From NCBI GenBank assembly GCA_005884115.1, contig VAXW01000005.1:1138670-1202669 (forward strand): a stretch of 64,000 nt of DNA, written 5' to 3'. The position numbers and the translations under genes are program-made. Below, piece by piece: positions 30,206-38,765 of the stretch; within the stretch, counting starts at the first letter, position 1; each line of letters opens with the position of its first letter. The notes under the pieces are model-generated. The model was given only the letters and a program-made list of their open reading frames with translations. It did not search any database and was not told the DNA's origin. This DNA comes from Actinomycetota bacterium. Its GTDB lineage: Bacteria; Actinomycetota; Thermoleophilia; Solirubrobacterales; Solirubrobacteraceae.

Positions 30206-32044
30206 CTACCAGGCGTCGACGAATGCGTGCTTCTTGCCCGCCCGCCGCGACCAGTGCGTAGCGCCATCGCTGAACAGCGTCGCGATCCAGCGGCGCGACT
30301 CGGCCGGGTCGATGACGTCGTCGATCTCGCCGTAGGAAGCCATGTTCAGGCCCTTGCCGCGCTCGTACGCGGCCTCGACGGTGGCCGCGAAGGCACGCTC
30401 GCGCTCCTGCGGGTCCTCGATCGCCTCCAGCTCGCGCCGCATGCCCAAGCGCACCGCGCCCTCGAGCCCCATGGCTCCGAACTCCGAGGTCGGCCAAGCG
30501 ACCGTGAAGAGCGGCGCCTTGAAGCCCCCGCCCGCCATCGCCTGCGCGCCAAGCCCGTAGCCCTTTCTCAGCACGATCGTGCCCGCGGGCACGCTCAGGT
30601 TCGCCCCCGCCAGGAACATGCGCGCGAAGTGGCGCACGCTCGCCATCCGCTCGGCGGCCGGGCCGACCATGAACCCGGGCGTGTCGCAGAGAAAGAGCAG
30701 CGGCAGCTCGAACGCGTCGCACAGGCCCATGAAGTGCGCCGCCTTGTCGGCCGCGGGGGCATCGATCGCGCCGCCGAGGTGCGTGGAGTCGTTGGCGACG
30801 ATGCCGAGCGACCGACCCTCGATGCGCACCAGCGCGGTCACGATCCCCTTTCCGAAGCCCGAGCGGAGCTCGAGCACCGAGCCCTCGTCGCAGAGGGTGT
30901 CGATCACGCGGCGCACGTCGTAAGCGCGCTTTCGCTGTTCGGGGACGAGTTGGCGCAGAACGCCCTGGTCGGGCACGGGCCCCGGCGAGACGGCCTGGCG
31001 GAAGTAGGAGAGGTAGCGCCGCGCAGCGTCCACCGCCTCGGCGTCGTCGCGTGCGCGCAGGTCGACGACCCCGTTTGCATGCTGCATCTCGATCGGCCCC
31101 ACTTCGCCTGGCTCGAACACCCCGAGCCCGCCCCCCTCGATCATCGCGGGACCGCCCATCCCGATGCTCGAATCCTCGGTCGCGATGACAACGTCGCAGC
31201 ACCCCAGCAGCGCCGCGTTGCCCGCGAAGCAGTAGCCCGACGCGATACCCACCAGCGGAACCAGGCCGCTGAGGCGCGCGAACAGCGCGAAGGCGCGGCA
31301 ATCGAGCCCCGCGACGATCGGCATGTCGACGTCCCCCGGCCGCCCGCCGCCACCCTCCGCGAACAGCACGAGCGGCAGCCTGCGGCGCTCGGCGATCTCG
31401 AAGAGGCGGTCCTTCTTGAGGTGGTTGCGCATGCCCTGGGTGCCGGCCAGCACCGTGTAGTCGTAGGACATCGCCACGCACGGCTCACCGTCGATCTCGC
31501 CGATGCCCGCCACGAGACCGTCCGCGGGCGTGCGCGCGATCAGCTCCTCGCGCGAGCGGCGAGCCTCCTGAGCAGCAAACAGCAGCGGCCCATACTCGAC
31601 GAAGCTGCCCTCGTCGAGCAGGTCCTCGAGGTTCTCGCGGGCAGTGCGCCGCCCGCGCTCGTGCCGCCGCGCAACAGCAACGGGCCGCGCGGGGTCGAGC
31701 GTGAGCGCGTGGCGCTCTTGCACCTCGTCGAGGTCCGCGCGCGCCGCCCGCTCCTCCGGCGGGAGCTCGCCGACGCCGTCTCGGGAGGCGTCCTCGATGC
31801 TCGCGTGCGCCAGTCTCACGAGCACCTGGCCCTCCTCAACCGCGTCGCCCACCGCGACCTCCACGCTGCGCACGATCCCTCCGGACTGCGCGAGCACCTC
31901 GTGCTCCATCTTCATCGCCTCGAGCACGACCACGGCCGCGCCGGCGCCGACGAGCTCATCGGTCTGGCGCGCGATCGACACCACGACGCCGGCGAACGGC
32001 GCCGTGATCGCGACATCGGCGGAGTCGGGCATCGGCATGATCAT
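30206..32044 (-). CDS. biotin carboxyl carrier-carboxyltransferase fusion (acyl-CoA carboxylase)
   Basis: A 612-residue fusion. Residues about 8-75 are a biotinyl domain with the biotin-accepting Lys45 in EAMKME. A linker (about 80-130) leads to an acyl-CoA carboxyltransferase with both crotonase-like halves (about 130-600; e.g. VLAGTQGMRNHLKKDR, GGGGRPGDVDMP, then CDTPGFMVG and AGGGFKAP). It would move carboxyl groups from carboxybiotin to an acyl-CoA. No biotin carboxylase gene is in the window. Three ATGs (32044, 32038, 32032) are possible starts. The order BCCP then CT in one chain is uncommon; carboxylases usually attach BCCP to the biotin carboxylase. Substrate chain length is unknown. 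Confidence 0.85.
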   Translation of the reverse strand: MIMPMPDSADVAITAPFAGVVVSIARQTDELVGAGAAVVVLEAMKMEHEVLAQSGGIVRSVEVAVGDAVEEGQVLVRLAHASIEDASRDGVGELPPEERAARADLDEVQERHALTLDPARPVAVARRHERGRRTARENLEDLLDEGSFVEYGPLLFAAQEARRSREELIARTPADGLVAGIGEIDGEPCVAMSYDYTVLAGTQGMRNHLKKDRLFEIAERRRLPLVLFAEGGGGRPGDVDMPIVAGLDCRAFALFARLSGLVPLVGIASGYCFAGNAALLGCCDVVIATEDSSIGMGGPAMIEGGGLGVFEPGEVGPIEMQHANGVVDLRARDDAEAVDAARRYLSYFRQAVSPGPVPDQGVLRQLVPEQRKRAYDVRRVIDTLCDEGSVLELRSGFGKGIVTALVRIEGRSLGIVANDSTHLGGAIDAPAADKAAHFMGLCDAFELPLLFLCDTPGFMVGPAAERMASVRHFARMFLAGANLSVPAGTIVLRKGYGLGAQAMAGGGFKAPLFTVAWPTSEFGAMGLEGAVRLGMRRELEAIEDPQERERAFAATVEAAYERGKGLNMASYGEIDDVIDPAESRRWIATLFSDGATHWSRRAGKKHAFVDAW

Positions 32045-32213
32045 TGCGCAAGGGGCGCAGCTGCGGCGGGCGTTGGGGACCACGGCCCCGTCGTGCGCCG
32101 GCCCGCGTGCGCCGCAGCCGGGCGGCGCACTGCGCCGCGCACGCGGTTCGCTGCGCCCGGCGCGGCGCTGAGCGCCCAGGGCGGCGTCGAGTCCAGGCCT
32201 CGGCGTCAAGAAC

Positions 32214-32219
32214 TACCAT
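32214..32219 (+). promoter_or_regulatory. -10 element of the UDG gene
   Basis: TACCAT, exactly 6 nt before GTG 32226; likely leaderless transcript. Confidence 0.5.
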
Positions 32220-32225
32220 CGGGCC

Positions 32226-32993
32226 GTGTCCGCAGCCCAGCGCGACGCCCCAGCCGCCGAGCGGCGCGAGGCCCTGAAGCAGGTGTTCGCCGAAGCGAGC
32301 GCGTGCACGCGCTGCACCGAGCTGGCGGCGACGCGCAAGACCGTGGTGTTCGGCGCCGGCAACGCCGACGCGGAGCTCATGTTCGTCGGCGAGGCGCCGG
32401 GAGCCAGCGAGGATGAGCAGGGCCTGCCGTTCGTGGGGCGGGCGGGTCAGCTGCTGGACCAGCTGCTCGAGGAGATCGGGATGAGGCGCTCGGATGTGTT
32501 TGTCTGCAACGTCTTAAAGTGCCGGCCCCCCGGCAATCGCGATCCGCTGCCGAGCGAGATCGAGAACTGCAGCGGCTACCTATCGCGCCAGGTCGACCTG
32601 ATCGCGCCGAACGTGATCTGCACGCTAGGCAACTTCTCGACCAAGCTGCTGCGGGAAGACCCGACCGGGATCACGCGCCTGCACGGCCGCGAGGAGGTGC
32701 GCACGCTCGGTCATCGATCGGTGCGGCTCTATCCGATCTATCACCCGGCAGCGGCCCTCTACACACCGCGCATGCTCGAAACCCTGCGCCAGGACTTTGC
32801 GCGCCTTCCCGAGCTGCTCGCGATGGGCGCGCCCCCGCAGCCAGCCGCGACCGAGGAGGGCGAGCGGGAGCTGGCGAGCGAGGCCTTCGAGGCGGTTGCG
32901 CGGGGCCAGCGGGAGCCGCGAGCAGAGAAGAGCTCTGGCGATTCGGCGACCGGCGAGGCACCTTCCGGATCCGATCAGCTGGGCTTGTTCTAG
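32226..32993 (+). CDS. family 4 (Fe-S) uracil-DNA glycosylase
   Basis: A 255-residue UDG of the thermostable family 4. Four cluster cysteines are apparent (Cys27, Cys30, Cys98, Cys114). The uracil pocket motif is [12 protein letters not shown] (54-65) and the second motif contains His172 (YHPAAAL). It removes uracil from deaminated DNA. The final 60 residues are charged and low-complexity and end exactly in QLGLF, which fits the bacterial sliding-clamp (DnaN) binding pentapeptide. The GTG start is supported by TACCAT 6 nt upstream. Divergent from the carboxylase gene. Confidence 0.9.
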   Translation: MSAAQRDAPAAERREALKQVFAEASACTRCTELAATRKTVVFGAGNADAELMFVGEAPGASEDEQGLPFVGRAGQLLDQLLEEIGMRRSDVFVCNVLKCRPPGNRDPLPSEIENCSGYLSRQVDLIAPNVICTLGNFSTKLLREDPTGITRLHGREEVRTLGHRSVRLYPIYHPAAALYTPRMLETLRQDFARLPELLAMGAPPQPAATEEGERELASEAFEAVARGQREPRAEKSSGDSATGEAPSGSDQLGLF

Positions 32994-33007
32994 ACGCCCT
33001 CTGGACG

Positions 33008-33036
33008 CTTTTTCGCCTTATTTTCCGGCGAAAAAG
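33008..33036. terminator. AT-rich hairpin after the UDG gene
   Basis: CTTTTTCGCC and GGCGAAAAAG are perfect 10-nt inverted arms around a 9-nt loop, 15 nt after the UDG stop. A third TTTTTCGC occurs at about 33060-33067. It could terminate the UDG transcript or bind protein. Confidence 0.55.
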
Positions 33037-33075
33037 GGAATTTGCGCCGTATGTCGAACTTTTTCGCTCAAGGTC

Positions 33076-33166
33076 TAAAGTCGCAGCCCATCGCTGTCGA
33101 TAACGGCTTTGTCTCCATCCCTCCAGAAGTAACGGCCGGCCCGCGCCCCTTTCTCCCGCGGGCCGG
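33076..33166 (+). ncRNA. candidate small RNA unit with sigma-28-like promoter and terminator
   Basis: TAAA (33076-33079) and GTCGATAA (33096-33103), 16 nt apart, resemble a sigma-28/FliA-type promoter (usual spacing 15). About 35 nt downstream lies a strong GC hairpin (33136-33166). The interval is A/T-richer than its surroundings and has no plausible gene. The predicted transcript would be about 55-60 nt and carries a pyrimidine-rich CCATCCCTCC. Very tentative. Confidence 0.25.
33136..33166 (+). terminator. GC hairpin upstream of tsaE
   Basis: CCGGCCCGCG and CGCGGGCCGG are perfect arms with an 11-nt pyrimidine-rich loop. It lies about 45 nt before tsaE and insulates that operon from the upstream segment. 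Confidence 0.6.
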
Positions 33167-33210
33167 TCGCGTTAAGGGACGGGTACGCGCAGGCGCTTGG
33201 CTCTACAGTC

Positions 33211-33636
33211 GTGTCCGTGCACGTCGTTGAAACGTCGGATCCCGCGGCGACCGAAGCGCTTGGCGCGCAGCTCGCGGCCGACCTTCACGACGGAGACATC
33301 GTCCTCGTCCGGGGCGAGCTCGGGACCGGCAAGACGACGCTCGTGCGCGGCGCAGCACGCGCGCTGGGGGTGCGAGACCCCGTGACGAGCCCGAGCTTCA
33401 GCATCGGACATCGCTATCGCGCGCGTGGCACCTACGTCTCGCACCTTGACCTATACCGCCTCGGCCCGCTCGCGCACGAGGAGGCGGAGCTGCTCTCGGA
33501 TTACCTCGGGCCGGGCTCGATCGCCTTCGTCGAGTGGCCGCGCGAGTCCGAGCCAGAGTTCGCGGGCGCGCGCCTGCTTGTCTCGCTCGCTCATCGCGGG
33601 GCCGACCGCCGGCGCATCAAGGTCGAGCGCGGATGA
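33211..33636 (+). CDS. tsaE: tRNA t6A synthesis ATPase TsaE
   Basis: A 141-residue P-loop ATPase of the TsaB-TsaD-TsaE complex that installs threonylcarbamoyl on A37 of ANN-decoding tRNAs. Walker A at 35-42 (GELGTGKT), then TSPSFSIGH and HLDLYRL are family motifs. TACAGT (33204-33209) lies 7 nt before GTG 33217, so that in-frame codon may be the true leaderless start. First gene of a tightly overlapped operon; its stop overlaps tsaB (ATGA). Confidence 0.93.
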   Translation: MSVHVVETSDPAATEALGAQLAADLHDGDIVLVRGELGTGKTTLVRGAARALGVRDPVTSPSFSIGHRYRARGTYVSHLDLYRLGPLAHEEAELLSDYLGPGSIAFVEWPRESEPEFAGARLLVSLAHRGADRRRIKVERG

Positions 33637-34397
33637 TCGTGCTCGGCTTCGACACCGCGACGCATGCCACGGCGGTGGGCCTGCGCCTGCCAGACGGGCG
33701 CGCGTTGGAGGCGCGCGATGACCCCGACGCACGGGCGCACCCGGGGCACGCCACCCGACTGCTGGCGATGGCCGGCGAGCTTCTGGCCGAGGCGTGTCTG
33801 CGCTGGAGCGCGCTCGATCGAATAGCGGTGGGGGTGGGTCCGGGTCGCTTCACGGGCCTGCGCGTGGGCATCGCCACCGCGCGCGGCCTCGCCCAGGCGC
33901 TATCGGCGGATCTCGCCGGCGTCAACAGCCTAGATGCTCTCGCCGCCGGGACCGTGAGAGCCGAGCCCGGGCCGGCCTGCGCGCTCGCGGTGATCGACGC
34001 GCGTCGCGGCGAGGTCTTCGCGCGTCCCTACGAGCTCCAGTTCGGAACCGACGAGATCGCCGGCTCGGCGCGAGCGCTGCTCGAGGCGCGCCTGCTGCGC
34101 CCGGAGGAGCTCGGTGGCACCGTGGAGCTGGCCGCAGCGGCTGCGGGGGCGCGGGCACGGTGCGTGGCCGTCGGCGACGGGGCTGTGCGCTACCGCACCG
34201 AGCTCGAGCGCGCCGGAATGCTCGTTCCGCCCGACGGCTCGCCGCTGCACGGAATCAGCGGTGCCGCGGTGTGCCGGCTGGGATCGCTCGCGGCGCCGGC
34301 GGTTGCGCTCGAGGAGGTCGCGCCCCTGTACATGCGCGAGGCCGACGCCGAGCGCGCCCGCGAGCCGCTCGCCGCAGCGCAGGGATCGCCCGCGTGA
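33633..34397 (+). CDS. tsaB: tRNA t6A synthesis protein TsaB
   Basis: A 254-residue ASKHA-fold protein, the inactive-looking partner that dimerises with TsaD. N-terminal GFDTATHATAVG and the GPGRFTGLRVG loop are TsaB signatures. The ATGA overlap with tsaE and GTGA overlap with rimI show translational coupling. The C-terminal about 30 residues are variable. Confidence 0.93.
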   Translation: MIVLGFDTATHATAVGLRLPDGRALEARDDPDARAHPGHATRLLAMAGELLAEACLRWSALDRIAVGVGPGRFTGLRVGIATARGLAQALSADLAGVNSLDALAAGTVRAEPGPACALAVIDARRGEVFARPYELQFGTDEIAGSARALLEARLLRPEELGGTVELAAAAAGARARCVAVGDGAVRYRTELERAGMLVPPDGSPLHGISGAAVCRLGSLAAPAVALEEVAPLYMREADAERAREPLAAAQGSPA

Positions 34398-34954
34398 GCG
34401 AGACCTCGCCAGCCGGGCTGGACAGCGCCCTCGAAGCGCAGCTCGAGGTGCGCACGCTGCAGTACCCCGACCTGCCCGAGGTGCTGGCGATCGAGCGGCG
34501 CGTGTTCCCGACGCCATGGTCGCTCGCCATGTTCGTGCTCGAGCTCTCAAAGCAGACCGGCATCTGCCTCGCCGCTACGGAGCCCGTCGAAGGCGCGCCT
34601 CGAGAGCCCGGCGAGGCGCGGCGCCTGGTCGGCTACCTGATCTGCTCGCGCTATGACACCGTGTGGCACATCATGAACGTGGCGGTCGACACCGACCGCC
34701 AGCGCATGGGGCTCGCGTCGCGGCTACTGCAGGAGCTGTACGCGCGCGTTGGCGACGACGGCGCGCGCTACACGCTCGAGGTGCGCTGCTCGAACACGGT
34801 CGCCATCCACCTGTACGAGCGCGAGGGCTTTCGCGCGGCTGGGACCCGGCGGCGCTACTACCAGGACAACGGCGAGGACGCGCTCGTGATGTGGCGCACG
34901 CCAGCGACGCGCGCGGGATCGCTCGAGGATGTGCCCAATGTGGGGGGGCAATGA
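34394..34954 (+). CDS. rimI: ribosomal protein S18 alanine N-acetyltransferase-like
   Basis: A 186-residue GNAT protein. The acetyl-CoA site resembles DTDRQRMGLASRLLQEL, followed by LEVRCSNTVAIHLYEREGF, the RimI pattern. RimI acetylates the N-terminal Ala of S18, although RimI homologues may act on other N-termini. It commonly sits between tsaB and tsaD. GTG start and ATGA end overlap its neighbours. Confidence 0.9.
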   Translation: MSETSPAGLDSALEAQLEVRTLQYPDLPEVLAIERRVFPTPWSLAMFVLELSKQTGICLAATEPVEGAPREPGEARRLVGYLICSRYDTVWHIMNVAVDTDRQRMGLASRLLQELYARVGDDGARYTLEVRCSNTVAIHLYEREGFRAAGTRRRYYQDNGEDALVMWRTPATRAGSLEDVPNVGGQ

Positions 34955-36003
34955 GCGTCCTCGCGATCGAGACGAGCTGCGACGACACCTGCGCGGCGCT
35001 CGTGGAGCCCGGCGGGCGCATGCTCTCCAACGTGATCTCCTCGCAGGGGGTTCACGACCGCTTCGGCGGCGTCGTCCCCGAGATCGCCTCGCGCCACCAT
35101 CTGCGGATCGTCAACGCGGTCGTGAACAGCGCGCTGTCGCAGGCCGGCGCGACGCTCGACGAGGTGGAGCTGGTGGGGGCCACGCAAGGCCCAGGGCTCG
35201 TCGGCGCGCTGCTCGTGGGGCTGTCGACGGCCAAGGCGCTGGCGGCGGCGCGAGAGCTTCCCTTCGCGGCCGTCGACCACCTCCAGGGCCACGTGGCAGC
35301 CAACTTCCTCTCGGGCAACGGGACGGACGAGGGTGGGGCCGCCTTCGAGCCCCCGTTCGTCTGCCTGATCGCCAGCGGCGGCCACACGCTGCTGGCGTTG
35401 GTCGAAGATCACGACGGATTCGAGGTGCTGGGGCGCACGCTCGACGATGCGGCCGGAGAGGCATTCGACAAGGGCGCCCGGCTGCTCGGGCTCGGCTATC
35501 CCGGCGGCGCGGCGCTCGAGCGCCTGGCCGCCGATGGAGACCGCGAGGCGTTCGCGTTCCCGGGTTCCGCGGCCGCCCGCGCGCGGGGCGGCAGGGGCAG
35601 CGCGCGCGAAGGCTTCGCGCGTGGGCTCGATTTCTCCTTCGCGGGGGTCAAGACGGCTCTGCTGTACACGGTGCGCGAGCTCTCCGAAGGCGAGCTGCGC
35701 GAGCGCGCGGCGGACCTCGCCGCCTCATACCAGGCCGCAATCGTCGAGAGCTTGGTCGAACGCGCCGAGCGGGCGCTCGAGCAAACCGGCCTCGATCGCC
35801 TCGCCGTCGGCGGCGGCGTGGCGGCCAACGGGGCGCTGCGGCGGGGTCTGGCGCGCCTGGGCGCGACGCTGCACGTGCCAGCCAGCGAGCTATGCACCGA
35901 CAACGCGGCGATGATCGCGAGCGCGGCGCGCTTTGCCCGGCGGCTGCGCTATCCCGAGTACCTCGGCCTGGACGCCTACGCGAGCGGGGAGCGCCCGCGA
36001 TGA
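34951..36003 (+). CDS. tsaD: tRNA t6A transferase subunit TsaD
   Basis: A 350-residue ASKHA-fold metalloenzyme that transfers threonylcarbamoyl from TC-AMP to A37 of tRNA. Starts with the canonical VLAIETSCDDT; metal-binding region DHLQGH; nucleotide motifs ASGGHTLLAL and GGVAANGALR. The length is normal. ATGA overlap on both sides. Confidence 0.95.
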   Translation: MSVLAIETSCDDTCAALVEPGGRMLSNVISSQGVHDRFGGVVPEIASRHHLRIVNAVVNSALSQAGATLDEVELVGATQGPGLVGALLVGLSTAKALAAARELPFAAVDHLQGHVAANFLSGNGTDEGGAAFEPPFVCLIASGGHTLLALVEDHDGFEVLGRTLDDAAGEAFDKGARLLGLGYPGGAALERLAADGDREAFAFPGSAAARARGGRGSAREGFARGLDFSFAGVKTALLYTVRELSEGELRERAADLAASYQAAIVESLVERAERALEQTGLDRLAVGGGVAANGALRRGLARLGATLHVPASELCTDNAAMIASAARFARRLRYPEYLGLDAYASGERPR

Positions 36004-36242
36004 GCGTGCTGACCGTCTACTCCAAGCCGGACTGCCACCTGTGCGAGGAAGCCATGATCGTCCTGCGCTCGCTGCAGTCCGAGCTCGTCTTCACGCTCGT
36101 CGAGCGGGACATCACCGACGACGAGGCGCTTCATCGCGCGTACTTCGATCGCATACCCGTGGTGACGCTCGACGGCGCGGAGCTGTCGCACTTCTTCGTC
36201 GATGAGGCGCTCGTGCGAGAGCGACTAGAGTCACGGCGATGA
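36000..36242 (+). CDS. glutaredoxin-like (DUF836) protein
   Basis: An 80-residue thioredoxin-fold protein with the redox motif CHLC near the N-terminus (YSKPDCHLCEEA) and the cis-proline region RIPVVTLDG. Small DUF836/YruB-like proteins are disulfide reductases with unknown clients. It is wedged between tsaD and rex with ATGA overlaps on both sides, so it is produced together with the redox regulator Rex. Confidence 0.88.
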   Translation: MSVLTVYSKPDCHLCEEAMIVLRSLQSELVFTLVERDITDDEALHRAYFDRIPVVTLDGAELSHFFVDEALVRERLESRR

Positions 36243-36922
36243 CCACCGGTCAGGCCGGGCAGGCGACGCAGCCATACGGGCAGGTGCGGGAGGCCACGCC
36301 TGCTGCCGAGCGCCTATCGCTGGGCGTCGCGGCTCGCCTGTCCCGTTATCTGCAGGTGCTCACGCAGGCGAAGAAGATGGGCAAGGAGACGATCTCCTCA
36401 CAGGAGCTTTCGGACTACACGCACGTCAACTCCACCCAGATCCGCCGCGATCTCTCCGGGTTCGGCAAGTTCGGCAAGCGCGGAGTCGGCTACAACGTCG
36501 AGGCTCTCGTCTCGCAGATCCGAAAGATCCTGCGCACCGCGGGCCAGCACAACATCGCGCTGCTGGGCGCCGGGCACCTGGGTAAAGCGATCGCGTCCTC
36601 GGATATCTTCGCCGACCACGGCTTCCGCGTCGTCGCGATCTTCGACGTAGATCCCGAGAAGGTTGGCTCGACGGTCGGCAATCAGGCGGTTCGGCACACC
36701 GACGAACTACGCCAGCTGGTACAGGATGAGGACATCGTCGTGGGGGTGCTCGCCGTGCCCACGCACGCCGCCCAGGGCCTCGCGGACGAGCTCGTCGAGG
36801 CGGGCGTGAAGATCATCTTCAACTACTCCGAGTCGCTGCTGGTGGTGCCGCCAGAGGTCACCGTGCACACCTCCAGCCCCGCGGTCGACCTGCTCTACGC
36901 GCTGTACTTCTACCTCACCTGA
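36239..36922 (+). CDS. rex: redox-sensing repressor Rex
   Basis: A 227-residue NADH/NAD+-sensing repressor. Winged helix (about 28-100; SSQELSDYTHVNSTQIRRDL, FGKFGKRGVGYNV) and a Rossmann domain (about 105-205; LLGAGHLGKAIA). Rex releases DNA when NADH rises and typically controls respiratory and fermentative genes. An N-terminal 25-residue extension is Gly/Thr/Gln-rich. Last of the overlapped tsaE-rex genes. Confidence 0.95.
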   Translation: MTTGQAGQATQPYGQVREATPAAERLSLGVAARLSRYLQVLTQAKKMGKETISSQELSDYTHVNSTQIRRDLSGFGKFGKRGVGYNVEALVSQIRKILRTAGQHNIALLGAGHLGKAIASSDIFADHGFRVVAIFDVDPEKVGSTVGNQAVRHTDELRQLVQDEDIVVGVLAVPTHAAQGLADELVEAGVKIIFNYSESLLVVPPEVTVHTSSPAVDLLYALYFYLT

Positions 36923-36991
36923 GAACGCCGCCGACACGCGTCACACTGGATCCGAACGCTTCCTCGCCGCACACCGACGCAGACACCAGCG

Positions 36992-38140
36992 ATGACCCCC
37001 ATCGACCTCGACCGCGCCGCCCACCGATTCGAGGAAGCCAGCGACTTCACGGTCGGCGTGGAGGAGGAGTTCGCGATCCTCGATCCGCGCACACTGGACC
37101 TGATCCCGCGCTTCGAGCAGCTGAACGCTGCGGCGGAAGCCGACGCCTGCCTGCGCGAGGCGGTAACGGGCGAGCTGATCTCCTCGGAGATCGAGATCAT
37201 CTCGGGCGCCGGCGAGGACCTCAGGGACGCGATCGAACGCCAGCGCGAGCGCCGCAGGCGCCTGTTCGCGCTCGCAGACGCCCACGGGGTGACGCTCGGG
37301 GCGACCGGGACGCACCCGTGGGCCGACTACCGCGAACAGCCGATCATCGACACCGAGCACTACCGGCGGGTCGAGGAGGGGCTGAAGTACGTCGCCTGGC
37401 GCAACAACACGTTCAGTCTGCACATCCACGTCGGCGTCCACGGCATCGACCGGGCCGTACGCGCGTGCGACCGCCTGCGCCCCGTCCTGCCGCTGCTGCT
37501 CGCCATCTCGGCAAACTCGCCGTATCTCGACGGCCGCGACTCCGGCCTGCACTCTGCGCGCACGCAGAGCTTCACCAAGAGCTTCCCGCGCTGCGGGGTC
37601 CCCGACGTCTTCGGAGGCTGGCGCTCCTACCGCGAGTACATCGAGTTCCTGCAGCGGAGTAACTCGATCGTCGAGTTCACGCAGGTGTGGTGGTCGGTGC
37701 GGCCACACTTCAGCTTCGGCACGGTCGAGGTGCGCATATGCGACGCGCAGGCCAGCGCGCCCGAGTCGGAGGCGCTCGCGTCCTTGATGGTGGCGTGCAT
37801 CGCCCAGGCGCTTCGCGACGTGGACGAGGGCGTGCCACTCGCGCACCCAGCCCCGCGGCTCGTGGAGGAGAACATGTGGCGGGCCATCCGCCACGGGCTC
37901 GACGGGCGCCTCGTCGACCTCGACAGCGGCGATGAGTACCCCGCGCGCGCCGCGATCGATCGCCTCGCAGCCTGGAGCGCGCCGATGCGCGCGGAGCTGG
38001 GGATCGAGTTCGCGTTCCCGGAGCGAAACGGCGCGCAGCGACAGCGGCAGATGATCGAGGCGGGGGCCTCCCGTGAGGAGGTGTTTGCGGCGTCCGTCGG
38101 CGAGACCCGCCAGACGTACGCCCAGGAGGTGGTCGTGTGA
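36992..38140 (+). CDS. YbdK-type carboxylate-amine ligase
   Basis: A 382-residue GCS2-family ATP-grasp-like ligase. The opening TVGVEEEFAILDP, GTHPWADY, and NNTFSLHIHVGV are typical of YbdK-like gamma-glutamyl-cysteine ligase homologues. Some such enzymes make gamma-glutamyl-cysteine, others have different amino-acid acceptors. Its location 69 nt after rex is suggestive of a thiol role, but mycothiol or glutathione assembly genes are not visible. Confidence 0.88.
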   Translation: MTPIDLDRAAHRFEEASDFTVGVEEEFAILDPRTLDLIPRFEQLNAAAEADACLREAVTGELISSEIEIISGAGEDLRDAIERQRERRRRLFALADAHGVTLGATGTHPWADYREQPIIDTEHYRRVEEGLKYVAWRNNTFSLHIHVGVHGIDRAVRACDRLRPVLPLLLAISANSPYLDGRDSGLHSARTQSFTKSFPRCGVPDVFGGWRSYREYIEFLQRSNSIVEFTQVWWSVRPHFSFGTVEVRICDAQASAPESEALASLMVACIAQALRDVDEGVPLAHPAPRLVEENMWRAIRHGLDGRLVDLDSGDEYPARAAIDRLAAWSAPMRAELGIEFAFPERNGAQRQRQMIEAGASREEVFAASVGETRQTYAQEVVV

Positions 38141-38718
38141 GAGAGCAATCAAAGCCCGGTGGCGCGCCCGGGCCGGACGCCGCGACCGACGCTGCGGGCA
38201 CAGCTGCGGGCGGCGCAGCGGCAGGCGCGCACCCAGGTGGCGCGCCTAGGCCTGCGGCCGGCGAGCCCAGCGAGGCGGAGCTGCGAGCCGCCTACGAAGA
38301 GGAGCTGAGCCGCATCTCGAGCGCCGACATGATGCTGCAGGCGACGGTCTCGCTGCTCAACATCGGTCGTCTGCGCCTCGGTGCCGGCGGCGGGCAGGCC
38401 GGCGAGGACGAGAGCGGCGGGGCCGGCACGGTCGACCTCGAGCAGGTGCGCGACGCTATTGACGGCGCGCGGGCACTGCTGGGCGTGCTCGATCGCCGCT
38501 TCGCCAAGGAGCTTGCGCCGCTGCGCGACGCGCTCTCGCAGCTGCAGCTTGCCTACGCTCGCGAAGCCGCCGCCGCCGCGGCGCATGGGGCGGCCTCCGA
38601 GAAGGCGCAGCAGGGGCCCGGCGAGAGCGCCTCCGCCGGCGAGGGCCAGGAGAAGCCTGAGCAGCGCGGTCCGGGTCCGGCCGAGGCCAGCGGACGCCTG
38701 TGGGTGCCCGGGAGCTGA
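38137..38718 (+). CDS. DUF1844-like small helical protein
   Basis: A 193-residue protein with disordered Gly/Ala/Pro-rich ends and a helical core (about 45-150). The core fits DUF1844: DMMLQATVSLLNIG followed by DLEQVRDAIDGARALLGVL and a final LSQLQLAYA. The function of this family is unknown. GTGA overlap with the YbdK-type gene. Confidence 0.65.
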   Translation: MREQSKPGGAPGPDAATDAAGTAAGGAAAGAHPGGAPRPAAGEPSEAELRAAYEEELSRISSADMMLQATVSLLNIGRLRLGAGGGQAGEDESGGAGTVDLEQVRDAIDGARALLGVLDRRFAKELAPLRDALSQLQLAYAREAAAAAAHGAASEKAQQGPGESASAGEGQEKPEQRGPGPAEASGRLWVPGS

Positions 38719-38765
38719 GCCTCCGGATGATGAGCGCGCGGGCGCGCCGGGCGTCGCGCACGGGG

